A DNA stretch of 64,000 nt from Lunatimonas lonarensis (GTDB taxonomy: Bacteria > Bacteroidota > Bacteroidia > Cytophagales > Cyclobacteriaceae), in contig NZ_AQHR01000020.1 in NCBI RefSeq assembly GCF_000390185.1, forward strand, positions 38,691 through 102,690, written 5' to 3'. The notes under the pieces were generated by a model that did not search any database, was not told the origin of the DNA, and saw only the letters and a program-made list of their open reading frames with translations. Positions within the stretch are counted from its first letter, which is position 1. Each line of letters begins with the position of its first letter. This document shows, one piece after another, positions 19,176 to 27,645 of this stretch. A program made the translations under genes and the position numbers.

Positions 19176-19232
19176 GTGTTTTCATTCTCCTTTGACGAAT
19201 AAAAAGGTCCAGTTTTTTTCAAAGGGATGCAC

Positions 19233-19883
19233 CTACAGGACACCGTATTTCTTGTATACGTCCCCCGCCTTTGCACCCATTTTGATTTCATCCCGGCTTA
19301 TATTTTCTGCATTCACTTTTTCCATCGCCCTACGGATGACTTCCTGCTCGATTTCCTGTGGTACGACCACGATACCGTCTTCATCGCAAAAAACCAGGTC
19401 ACCCGGGGAAACCACTACCGTTCCAATCTCCACAGGCACATCAACGTTGATCACCATCTGCCGGTTTTTGCTGTCATAGATGTTGGTTCCCCTAGCCCTC
19501 ACAGGAAAGCCCAAGTCTCTCATTTTGGCCAGATCCCTTATCTGACCGTCCACGATGGCACCTACACATCCTCTGTTACGCGCGGCGGTAGACAGGAGCT
19601 CCCCCCAAATACCCGACCGCTGGGAGCCACCTGCAGCTGCAATCAATACGTCCCCGGGCATACAGGAGTCCACCGCCTGTAGCTCCAATTCATACGGGGC
19701 GGGATCCTCGTGAAAGATGTCCGCCCAAAGCGTGGTCTTGCACCTGCCGACGATTTTTTCGGGCATCGTAGTAATCGGAAAATGGACATTGGGGGATTGA
19801 TTTCTATAGCCAAGGCTGTCAAGTGCATCCGAAATCACGGCAGCATATAATCGGGTAGAGATTTCTTCAATAGTATAAGTCAT
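19233..19883 (-). CDS. RraA-like / HMG-CHA aldolase family protein
   Basis: Member of the RraA fold family, 216 residues, cytoplasmic. The visible core is GELLSTAARNRGCVGAIVDGQIRD, which includes the Arg and Asp that bind metal and keto acid in 4-hydroxy-4-methyl-2-oxoglutarate aldolases, plus PVEIGTVVVSPGDLVFCDEDG. Family members are either RNase E regulators (RraA) or class II aldolases and decarboxylases on oxaloacetate-like acids. With MlrC-, GGT- and Tat-type neighbours an enzymatic role is more likely than RNase control. Gaps are 57 bases to the M81 gene and 93 to the Tat gene. Confidence 0.8.
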   Translation of the reverse strand: MTYTIEEISTRLYAAVISDALDSLGYRNQSPNVHFPITTMPEKIVGRCKTTLWADIFHEDPAPYELELQAVDSCMPGDVLIAAAGGSQRSGIWGELLSTAARNRGCVGAIVDGQIRDLAKMRDLGFPVRARGTNIYDSKNRQMVINVDVPVEIGTVVVSPGDLVFCDEDGIVVVPQEIEQEVIRRAMEKVNAENISRDEIKMGAKAGDVYKKYGVL

Positions 19884-19976
19884 GCAGTGATTTTTGTTTT
19901 TAGTATACGTACCGGTCAGACGGCTTAAAACCGTCGGGGCAGCACGAAATTTTTATTTTAAATGTGCAATGCTTTC

Positions 19977-21317
19977 CTATTTAAACCTATCCGGAATGAT
20001 AAATTCATAGCCCTTTGGCGGCCAGGGGCCTATGCTTTGTCCAGTGGGTCTCGGTGCCGTAGGTCGGATAGGTTCGTGGCCCTGTACCGAGTACTTGATG
20101 GCCAGGTGAGGTGTATCCCTTGCCTTTCCGTCGTCCATTACCAGCGATCGGATGGCTGCGTCCATAATGCCACTCGTCAGCAAGGTTCTCTCTACGGGAG
20201 CAGTAGGGCTGCCCGTCAGGAAAAACTTCTGAATATTCAGTGTCAGGTAACTGAAATGGGAATAGCTCATACTATGATCCAACACAAACTCGGTGGCTAC
20301 AGTCTTGCCATCTTCCAAAGCTGCATAACCCCAACCGGAATTCACATACCCAGTAAGCATCATAATGGCCCCTTTTGTCCCATCCTTGTAGCGAATGATC
20401 ACGGCATGGGGATCTTTTTCGAGTTCCCGCATATTTCCCTCATGCTTATCCCGAATCGCATTGCATCCCGCTTCTATCAATTCAAGGGATATCTCGCCCG
20501 AATCCACCGCATGCCACACTTCGGAACCACGTATACCTCGTACACTTGCTACTCCGGTCTCTCCTCCCGTTCTACGCTCAACCATGCATTGCAATATTTC
20601 TGCTACATGAAATCCATAGGCATCCAAGGAAGCATACCCAATGGCAACCGCCTCCGTAATCCTCGCTCCCAATGGATGCTCTAGGGCCGGATCCCTCCAG
20701 GCGAAGGGCAACGAAGAACCAGCCATCATCGGAACGTTCAATTCCCGGCCACGGTCGTATATCCACTTGCTATCCAGCCAGCTGTATGCCAGGTGCTTGT
20801 CGGTAAATAAAGGCACCGAGCGATTGGACGCATCAAAGACACGAAATATCTGCTCAAGGTAGTTCATCCGCGGGTACATCTTCACACCTAGTCGGCTATT
20901 CGGGTACTCTCCATGTTCCCCAATGTAAATCACCGCATCCACCGCCAAGGTATTCCCCTCGAGGGTTAACGCTTCGGCAATGGTAGGGTAAACGGTCGCC
21001 CCGTTCATCTCAGAGATGCGGACGCCGGTGTCGTTTTCTCCTATCTGATCAATCCAAACCGAAACAATCTGAATCTCCGGAGTAACCATCCCCTCATCCG
21101 TCGGAATTCCCGCAAAAATCTTGGTGGCAATTACGTCGGCATGCGCACTATTTCGATAAATATTGGCGATTAGCGCGATCTTTTTCTTGGCCTGAGTTGG
21201 TTGTATCTTGGGTTCGAGGACTGAAGCAAACCCTCCCCCCGATAAAGCCAAAAAGGATGTTCCGAGTGCAGACTTTTTGATGAAATTTCTTCGTTGGTTT
21301 TGATTGGGTTTTTGCAT
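19977..21317 (-). CDS. Tat-exported protein of unknown function
   Basis: The N terminus, RRNFIKKSALGTSFLALSGG, is a twin-arginine (Tat) signal, so the protein folds in the cytoplasm and is then exported. The mature part starts KKIALIANIYRNSAHADVIATKIF and contains DAVIYIGEHGEYPNSRLGVKMYPR, DKHLAYSWLDSKWIYDR, PMMAGSSLPFAWR and CMVERRTGGETGV. I recall similar proteins as uncharacterised in Planctomycetes and Bacteroidota, with no established activity. The IGEHG and AGSSLP segments resemble sites of a nucleotide- or cofactor-binding alpha/beta enzyme, but no cofactor motif is clear. It sits between GGT and RraA-like genes with about 90-base gaps. Confidence 0.7.
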   Translation of the reverse strand: MQKPNQNQRRNFIKKSALGTSFLALSGGGFASVLEPKIQPTQAKKKIALIANIYRNSAHADVIATKIFAGIPTDEGMVTPEIQIVSVWIDQIGENDTGVRISEMNGATVYPTIAEALTLEGNTLAVDAVIYIGEHGEYPNSRLGVKMYPRMNYLEQIFRVFDASNRSVPLFTDKHLAYSWLDSKWIYDRGRELNVPMMAGSSLPFAWRDPALEHPLGARITEAVAIGYASLDAYGFHVAEILQCMVERRTGGETGVASVRGIRGSEVWHAVDSGEISLELIEAGCNAIRDKHEGNMRELEKDPHAVIIRYKDGTKGAIMMLTGYVNSGWGYAALEDGKTVATEFVLDHSMSYSHFSYLTLNIQKFFLTGSPTAPVERTLLTSGIMDAAIRSLVMDDGKARDTPHLAIKYSVQGHEPIRPTAPRPTGQSIGPWPPKGYEFIIPDRFK

Positions 21318-21406
21318 AATAAAGGTGTCGTTATTTAGTGGTCATTCATTGCCGTGAACGCAAAGCGATCCTTGGTTTTCCTGTATTATCCAGTCTACTG
21401 ATAGAC

Positions 21407-23200
21407 CTACCAGCCCACCGCATACCCATTTCTTCTGGGATCCGCACCTCCCATCAACCATCCCGTAACCGGATCTAGGGTGATTCCCTGAGCGCCACCT
21501 ACGGTCATCGACCAAGGGCCCAAACTGGTATCCAATTGAAAGCCCATTCTCTGAAGGTCTTCCAGCACTTGCTCCCCCATACGCGTCTCAACGATCGCTT
21601 CAGTGGCCGGAACCGAACCAAGCTCGTCCTTCCACCGAAAACGTGGTGCGCTGATGGCATCTTGGATATTCATACCAAAGTCAATATGGTTCATGGCGAC
21701 CTGTGGCACCGATTGCAGGATGCCGAAACTTCCCGGTGATCCGACGATCAACATGGGTCTTCCATCCTTGTGAAACTGCATCATTCCTCCCACGCACCAT
21801 CCAACAGCTTTACCCGGTGCTACACTGTTGGCCAATCCCGGTTCCTTAGACATCCAATCCAACGCACTGTTAAAGATCAGACCCGTCTTTCCTGCGACGT
21901 AACCTGAACCAAAACCACCGCCGTGGGTCTGAATGATTACCGCTGCATTGCCCCATTGATCCACCACCGACAAACTGGTGGTTGCGTATTGATAGGAGGC
22001 AGAAATTTCCCTATCAACCGCCGCTCCCGATATCTTCTCCTCGGAGGCTATTTCCGCAGCTTTCATTCTTTCCTTCAGGCGCTGCCGAACCAAATCGCGT
22101 TGTTTGTTCAGGTAGGCATCCGACAAAAGAAAAGCCACCGGCACATCCACGAAATCCGGATCTCCAATGTACCGGTCTGTATCCAGCCGGCATAGAAAGA
22201 TTGTTTCCAATAGATGCGCAAGGTACTCACTGCTGTTATGCCCCATTCGCTGCACGTCAAAACCTTCCATAATCTTCAGCGTCTGTAGCTGTTGGATTCC
22301 CATCCCCGGAGGCGGGTTGTTATACACGGTATAACCCTTATAGGTAATGCGGATAGGATCTACCCAGTTGACCTTTTCTGGAACCTTTGCGAGGTCCTTT
22401 GCCGTCAAAAAGCCCCCATCCGCCAAGAAGGCAGTTTCAATCTCCTCTGCCAGCTCGCCTTTGTAAAAGAAGTCAGCACCTTTTTCGGCAATCTGCCGCA
22501 TGGTTTTCGCCAGTGGGTTATTGGTGAAAAAATCCCCTATTTGATAGGTCGACCGATCATCCTTCAACAATATATTCACCGATTCCGGATGAGGGAGAAC
22601 GCGTTGCAGCGTTCCCTCCCACATTGCCTGGTCGAATTCCGTGATAGGAACCCCCTCTTCGAGGTATTTTATGGCCGGGGCAAATACCTCATGCAAGGTC
22701 ATGCTTCCATAATCCTTCAATGCCCGATCCCAACCTGCCAAGTTTCCGGGAACCGCCACGATCTTTGGCCCCACCGTTTCAAGTGCACCATGTCCAGCAC
22801 CGTCTTCCGCCATGGTCACCTCGCGAAGCTTGTCCGGGTCAAAGCTTTCCGGGACCCACCCCCCGAACACCAAGGAGCGGGTTCTATTTTCCTTCGCATC
22901 ATAGTACAACAAATAACCAACACCCGCCACCCCTGACATATAAGGTTCAACAGCATTCAGGGCGGCAGCAGCGGCCACGATGGCGTCAATGGCGTTGCCC
23001 CCGTTGATCAACATTTCCTGGCCGGCCAAGCTGACAAGTGGGTTGGCAGTTGCAACCATTCCCCGCTTACCGATCGCGGCCGGGCGTAGGTTTTCCTTGG
23101 CAACCTGTGCGTTTAGTTCAGAAATAAGTAAAAAACCCATCACTAGTAGGAACAAACGAAAAATACGCTTAGTGGATAGGGGCATATTAGTTTGGTTCAT
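21407..23200 (-). CDS. ggt: gamma-glutamyltransferase family protein
   Basis: N-terminal nucleophile hydrolase that cleaves gamma-glutamyl amides such as glutathione. A signal peptide spans about 1-31 (LLISELNAQ), giving a periplasmic protein. Large-subunit features include GKRGMVATANPLVSLAGQEM, LINGGNAIDAIVAAAAALNAV and VPGNLAGW. The self-cleavage and nucleophile site is ATTSLSVVDQWGNAA, with Thr407 as likely catalytic residue. The small subunit has FGSGYV and the GSPGS loop. Length 597 is normal. Many family members outside the E. coli type act on other amides, such as acylated amino acids. It is 89 bases before the Tat gene and 94 after the LamG gene. Confidence 0.9.
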   Translation of the reverse strand: MNQTNMPLSTKRIFRLFLLVMGFLLISELNAQVAKENLRPAAIGKRGMVATANPLVSLAGQEMLINGGNAIDAIVAAAAALNAVEPYMSGVAGVGYLLYYDAKENRTRSLVFGGWVPESFDPDKLREVTMAEDGAGHGALETVGPKIVAVPGNLAGWDRALKDYGSMTLHEVFAPAIKYLEEGVPITEFDQAMWEGTLQRVLPHPESVNILLKDDRSTYQIGDFFTNNPLAKTMRQIAEKGADFFYKGELAEEIETAFLADGGFLTAKDLAKVPEKVNWVDPIRITYKGYTVYNNPPPGMGIQQLQTLKIMEGFDVQRMGHNSSEYLAHLLETIFLCRLDTDRYIGDPDFVDVPVAFLLSDAYLNKQRDLVRQRLKERMKAAEIASEEKISGAAVDREISASYQYATTSLSVVDQWGNAAVIIQTHGGGFGSGYVAGKTGLIFNSALDWMSKEPGLANSVAPGKAVGWCVGGMMQFHKDGRPMLIVGSPGSFGILQSVPQVAMNHIDFGMNIQDAISAPRFRWKDELGSVPATEAIVETRMGEQVLEDLQRMGFQLDTSLGPWSMTVGGAQGITLDPVTGWLMGGADPRRNGYAVGW

Positions 23201-23294
23201 AGCATCATTGTCAAATACATCTTTCCCAAATCTGATCCGACACCTTTAAATTTTTGGATCAGCCTGTGTGCCAATTTAACAATTTCCAAACGGT

Positions 23295-25640
23295 CTACAA
23301 CGTCTCAAACGCATAAACCTCGGCATCACGAAGATAAAATTTCAACTTGATGTTCCGTCCTTCCAGTAGTTTGAAACCGGCCTCCTTCCAGGTCACGCTA
23401 GCCGACGCTTGATCTCCTGTCAATGGCGCACACTCATCCTTCGAAAAACCGGGAATAATGGAACCACCCTCATCCAACACCTCAACCAATACACTGCCCC
23501 CTTCTTGGACGACATAATTCAAATGCAGCTTATCCCCCGCTACTCGAAGTGTTTTGGTCGTAAATGAGCCAGCATATCCATCACTCTGTAGGGCAAAATA
23601 ACCGTCCAGCCTCATACGGATACGATACCATGTGCGCTCTCCCCTGCCATGGGCATCCCCTACTTCCACATAATGCCATAGCTCATCCCCCTCCCTATGC
23701 ATTCCCTGGCAAGAGATCACCTCCGTATAGTTGCCTCTGTCCACTAGATAAGGCTCTGTTATCACATTCCATTCGTCCCCGTCCCGGCTGTGCGCAATGG
23801 CCACATTCCTATCGTCCGAATCCGCCAGATAAATCCAGGGAAAAGCGAGGTAAGTGTCCGGCGCATAAGGATATTTGATGACTCGGGTTCTATACACCTG
23901 CTCGTAGGAAGGAGGCCCTTGGGGTAGTATAAACTGTGACTCCCCCTCCCCTGTGACTACCGGAAATGGCGAATACTCAAAATAGGGTTCCTTCATTTTT
24001 TTGAACGGCCACACCTTGTAAGGATCACCGGTCTCAAACCGTACCGATACCCGTTTTTGCGGGTTGACGGCCTCCGGATTATCAAAGCTGGCATCCCGCT
24101 TCAAGTAGGTAACATAGTTGCCCCGCTGATCATCGTAAAAGGATTCGGCACTTCCTCCTGACAATAGCGGTAACATGGACGTTTCATTCCTTTTCCATTG
24201 ATACGCATCGGGAGAAGTGTACAAATAGATCCCCCTACCGCAAACGTAGGCGGTTAGCTTAAACCGGGTTCCATCCCGCAGGGCCTCAGGACTGTCATCG
24301 ATAAACAAGTCTCCACCCATGGGGTAATTGACCATCTTTACCGGCTTGCCATCAAACGTTAGTCCATCCTTGGTCTCGTACAGGTATACCAAGCCCAAGG
24401 TTGAGTTGTAGTTTGCTGTCGCAATGCCAAGTTTTCGATCTCCGTCCTGAACAAAGGTGATCCGCCACTCCCCGTCCACCTTTTGTATATCGGTCTTTTC
24501 GGCATCTTCAAGCCGCCAGGGCTTCATCACGATCTGGGCATTTTCCATCTTCTCTAGTAGTCTATCATCCAGAAAGAGGTGCTTTCGCCTTCCAAAGTCA
24601 AAAATAGTACCTTCCATGGTTTCTTTGGGAAAAAGTAAGGGAGGACCGGTCGGGGTGGGCAGGGAATAGGCGGCGTCGGAAAAGTTCATGGAATAGGTAG
24701 TTGGTTGAAAACCGTCTTTCCAAAACCGAAGCGTATCCGAAACCCTAAGTTCATCCAGCACTCCCGGAAGATCTCCATCTGCTGCCCTGCTTTGGAGTAG
24801 GGAAACATTGAAGCGCCGTTGTATTTTTTGCTCCTCATTGAAATCCGCCCAGTTCCTGTCTTCGTTAAAATTGTCCCTGGGGCTTTCAATGAGTGGCAAA
24901 GCGGACTTTTCCAAGGAAGAGGAAATCCCCTCAACCGTAAGGCTACCATCTAAGAAAACCGACCCATTACCTTCACCATCTATTTGTATAGCCAAATGGG
25001 TAAAATCATGCCTATGGGCGAACCCTTCGTTCCTTGTAAAAATGGTCTTAAGCCCCCTGTAATGGTTTCTCAGCTCCAGCGTCTTTCCTTCATCTAGAAA
25101 AAGTAGGCTGAACCCCACATCAAGCCCTCTCCCCAAATCTAGCAAATAGGCTTCTTTGGGCATACCATCACTTGTTTTCAGCCAAAATTCAATGGTAAAA
25201 GAAGGCCCGGCCAATGCCCGCAACAACTTCTCCGGGGCATAGGTGGGACCCCACAATCCCGTTGGCACCCCTTCCGGTTGGCGGGGCACCAGCGCGCCCC
25301 TTCCGGGAAAACCGGCATATATAACGTTATACCCTTTTTGGGAGGAAAGGGCATTTCCGAATTTTCCCTGCTCTAAGGTCGAAGAAGTTAGACGCAAGTC
25401 GGCGACTTCGTAAGGGCTTGCATCCGTAATGGTCGCATTGGGGTAGGCTTCTTCATCAAATAGCCATAGTAAAACCGTATGCTTGTCCTCAACTAATCGG
25501 GCATCCAAATCCACCGCCTCATCAAAATCTCCCTTGCCTTGATGGCAGGATAAAAACAGGTAGGCCAAAAATACAACGAGATAAGCAAGGGGATTAATTT
25601 TATAAGCCATCATGTATGGGGAGTTAAAATAGATGTTCAC
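23295..25640 (-). CDS. LamG-like domain protein with C-terminal beta-propeller (glycosidase-like)
   Basis: Lipoprotein-like N terminus (LFLSC near residue 33; the start may be the internal ATG of MMAYKINPLAY). Residues about 50-310 resemble a laminin-G/concanavalin-like sandwich (LLWLFDEE, SFTIEFWLKTSDG, FTHLAIQIDGEGNGSVFLDG), often a carbohydrate-binding module. Residues about 360-690 resemble the five-bladed propeller of GH43/GH32-type proteins (HLFLDDRLLE, GLVYLYETKDGLTFDGKPV, GIYLYTSPDAYQWKRNE, NVAIAHSRDGDEWNVI). A beta-sandwich tail follows (GYAGSFTTKTLRV). I recall similar proteins as hypothetical in Planctomycetes and Bacteroidota. Catalytic acids are not assigned, so activity is unproven. 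It is first of the five-gene run that ends with the M81 gene. Confidence 0.65.
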   Translation of the reverse strand: MNIYFNSPYMMAYKINPLAYLVVFLAYLFLSCHQGKGDFDEAVDLDARLVEDKHTVLLWLFDEEAYPNATITDASPYEVADLRLTSSTLEQGKFGNALSSQKGYNVIYAGFPGRGALVPRQPEGVPTGLWGPTYAPEKLLRALAGPSFTIEFWLKTSDGMPKEAYLLDLGRGLDVGFSLLFLDEGKTLELRNHYRGLKTIFTRNEGFAHRHDFTHLAIQIDGEGNGSVFLDGSLTVEGISSSLEKSALPLIESPRDNFNEDRNWADFNEEQKIQRRFNVSLLQSRAADGDLPGVLDELRVSDTLRFWKDGFQPTTYSMNFSDAAYSLPTPTGPPLLFPKETMEGTIFDFGRRKHLFLDDRLLEKMENAQIVMKPWRLEDAEKTDIQKVDGEWRITFVQDGDRKLGIATANYNSTLGLVYLYETKDGLTFDGKPVKMVNYPMGGDLFIDDSPEALRDGTRFKLTAYVCGRGIYLYTSPDAYQWKRNETSMLPLLSGGSAESFYDDQRGNYVTYLKRDASFDNPEAVNPQKRVSVRFETGDPYKVWPFKKMKEPYFEYSPFPVVTGEGESQFILPQGPPSYEQVYRTRVIKYPYAPDTYLAFPWIYLADSDDRNVAIAHSRDGDEWNVITEPYLVDRGNYTEVISCQGMHREGDELWHYVEVGDAHGRGERTWYRIRMRLDGYFALQSDGYAGSFTTKTLRVAGDKLHLNYVVQEGGSVLVEVLDEGGSIIPGFSKDECAPLTGDQASASVTWKEAGFKLLEGRNIKLKFYLRDAEVYAFETL

Positions 25641-25987
25641 CTACGATACTAAAAACCAGGTAAAAAGACTAATAATGGCTATAAACATATGACCTCTTCT
25701 AAGCCGGTCTTTTTGTCCAGCAACAAATCCACGCTCAGAGAACTCTATTGGGCCTGCCGTTATTCCGCCATGCAGCTGACAGATGCATGTCATTGCTACT
25801 TGCAATAACCTGGCATTTGAAATGCTTCCCCATCTATACATTCGATTCGTATGGAGCCTTTACCTTCTCTGGTATCGAAGAAGGTTTTGTTCCAAAAACG
25901 ATCCCGGAGTGATCACATGTTTATAACTTCTTCTGTATCGAAGCAGACCCCGAGGGGTCGAATTCTTTTGGATATGCAGCTTGCCCT
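25641..25987. other. intergenic region upstream of the LamG gene
   Basis: No gene recognised. An imperfect inverted pair, TATAAACATATGA near 25679 and TCACATGTTTATA near 25912, brackets about 230 bases. It may be the trace of an old insertion or a chance match. Confidence 0.3.
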
Positions 25988-26030
25988 ACAAAAACCTTTG
26001 AGGTCTAAAAAAGAACTCAAAGGTTTTTGT
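25988..26030 (-). terminator. strong terminator of the sulfatase operon
   Basis: ACAAAAACCTTTGAG (25988-26002) pairs perfectly over 15 bases with CTCAAAGGTTTTTGT (26016-26030). On the minus strand the descending arm is T-rich. It lies 34 bases past the stop of the last sulfatase gene of the long minus-strand operon. Confidence 0.85.
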
Positions 26031-26063
26031 CATCCCCCGAACTTTGAACTTCATTTTCACCGT

Positions 26064-27596
26064 CTATTCCTTATTTGAAAAATACCCCTTGGCCTTACTC
26101 TCTGATAGTAAGCTTTGCATCTCCTTCAAACGCTCCGGATACATCGCAGACAGGTTCTTGAATTGCCCAGGGTCGTCGCTGAGATTAAAAAGCAGTTCCG
26201 AAGTCCCGAAATGGGTATACCCCTTTAGTTCGAAAAAGGACTCCGGCATCCTGGTGTGCTGCCCGGTGCTGTCGTTGATGTAAAGCCAATCGCCATCACG
26301 AACCGCCCACCTCGTCTCATTGGTATTATGGATAAGGCTGGTACGCTGAGGCATTGGATTGTCACTATCACTGAGTTCGGGCAGAAAATGGAAACTATCC
26401 GGAGCCGCATCGGCAGGAGGGGCTATTCCCACTAAGTCCAGCAATGTCGCCATGACGTCGATTTGGGATACCAACTTATCCGATACCACGCCCGGCGCAA
26501 TACGTTCGGGCCACTTGACCACAAAGGGTACGCGGTTCCCTCCCTCCCAAACATCACGCTTTAACCCCCGCAACTCTCCCATGCTAAAATGGCCATAAGC
26601 CTCGGCCCTTGAAAATGCATAGCCTTCGGGCCCATTATCCGCTGTAAACAGCACAATGGTATTGTCTTCGAAGCCCATTTCACGGATGGCCTGCAGCACC
26701 TGACCGACGACCCAATCCGACTGATACACAAAATCACCGTAGGCACCTGCCTGGGATTTACCGTCAAACTCCTCGTTTGGAATAATGGGGGCATGGGGGG
26801 AGGTCAGCGGAAAATAAAGAAAAAAGGGGGTATTGCCGTCTTGCCCTTTGATCCATTCCACTGCCTTTTTGGTCAAGGTTGGCAACACGTCGTAGGGATT
26901 CCATCCTTTTACTTTTGGACCCGGTCTAAACTCCCATTGCCCTTCCTTGACGTCAAACCCAATGCTGTCCAGGTACATTACCTCGGTCGGTGCTTCGAGG
27001 AAACGATCATTTTCTATCCAGGCATAAGGAGGGAAATTGATGGTACCGTCCCCAAAGTAGTAGTCAAACCCCCTATCCACCGGTCCACCGCTTACCGGCA
27101 AATCCCAGTTGATGTCGTCCGGATGGTAGACGGCCATTTCCCTTCCCCATTGATTGACTTTTCCGGAAGGAGGGTTTTCAAACACCCAATCCCAGCCTAA
27201 ATGCCATTTACCGATACAGGCGGTACGGTACCCCCCGTCCCGCAACACCTGCGCCAAGGTAATATCCGAATCGTTGAAGAAAGGTTTTTCAAAGGAATTG
27301 ACAATATTATGCTGTCTCCTCCAGTGATAGGTGCCCGTAAGCAGGGCATACCGACTGGGAGAACAGATTCCGGAGGAACTGTGTGCGTCGGTAAAGCGCA
27401 TGCCTGCCGCAGCGAGTTGGTCAAGGTGGGGAGTAGGAATTTTGGAATCGGGATTCTGAATATTGAGATCCCCATAGCCCATATCATCTGCGTAAATAAT
27501 AACGATGTTGGGAGGTCTTTCGCTTATATTTTCGCCGCAAGAGACTAACCATGAGCAAATGACGAGTATTAGCAGAAAGTTAGCTATTGGGTTCAT
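26064..27596 (-). CDS. sulfatase (formylglycine type), lipoprotein
   Basis: Alkaline-phosphatase-fold sulfatase that removes sulfate esters from glycans. Lipobox WLVSC with Cys20. The metal site starts with YADDMGYGD (Asp37-Asp38), and the formylglycine signature is CSPSR (78-82) followed by [10 protein letters not shown]. Further conserved parts are [26 protein letters not shown] and WEGGNRVPF. Length 510 is normal. It is last of seven minus-strand genes, 49 bases after the propeller-cupredoxin gene, and is followed by a strong terminator. Activity needs the formylglycine-generating maturase, not encoded in this window. Confidence 0.9.
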   Translation of the reverse strand: MNPIANFLLILVICSWLVSCGENISERPPNIVIIYADDMGYGDLNIQNPDSKIPTPHLDQLAAAGMRFTDAHSSSGICSPSRYALLTGTYHWRRQHNIVNSFEKPFFNDSDITLAQVLRDGGYRTACIGKWHLGWDWVFENPPSGKVNQWGREMAVYHPDDINWDLPVSGGPVDRGFDYYFGDGTINFPPYAWIENDRFLEAPTEVMYLDSIGFDVKEGQWEFRPGPKVKGWNPYDVLPTLTKKAVEWIKGQDGNTPFFLYFPLTSPHAPIIPNEEFDGKSQAGAYGDFVYQSDWVVGQVLQAIREMGFEDNTIVLFTADNGPEGYAFSRAEAYGHFSMGELRGLKRDVWEGGNRVPFVVKWPERIAPGVVSDKLVSQIDVMATLLDLVGIAPPADAAPDSFHFLPELSDSDNPMPQRTSLIHNTNETRWAVRDGDWLYINDSTGQHTRMPESFFELKGYTHFGTSELLFNLSDDPGQFKNLSAMYPERLKEMQSLLSESKAKGYFSNKE

Positions 27597-27645
27597 AGAT
27601 AATGAGTTTGTTCGTCAACCTAAGTTAGCAATTTACACCAAAACG

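Noticed and set aside
25679..25926. Imperfect inverted pair (TATAAACATATGA / TCACATGTTTATA) that could be insertion-sequence ends.
   Set aside because: The match is short, there is no target duplication and no transposase between the arms.
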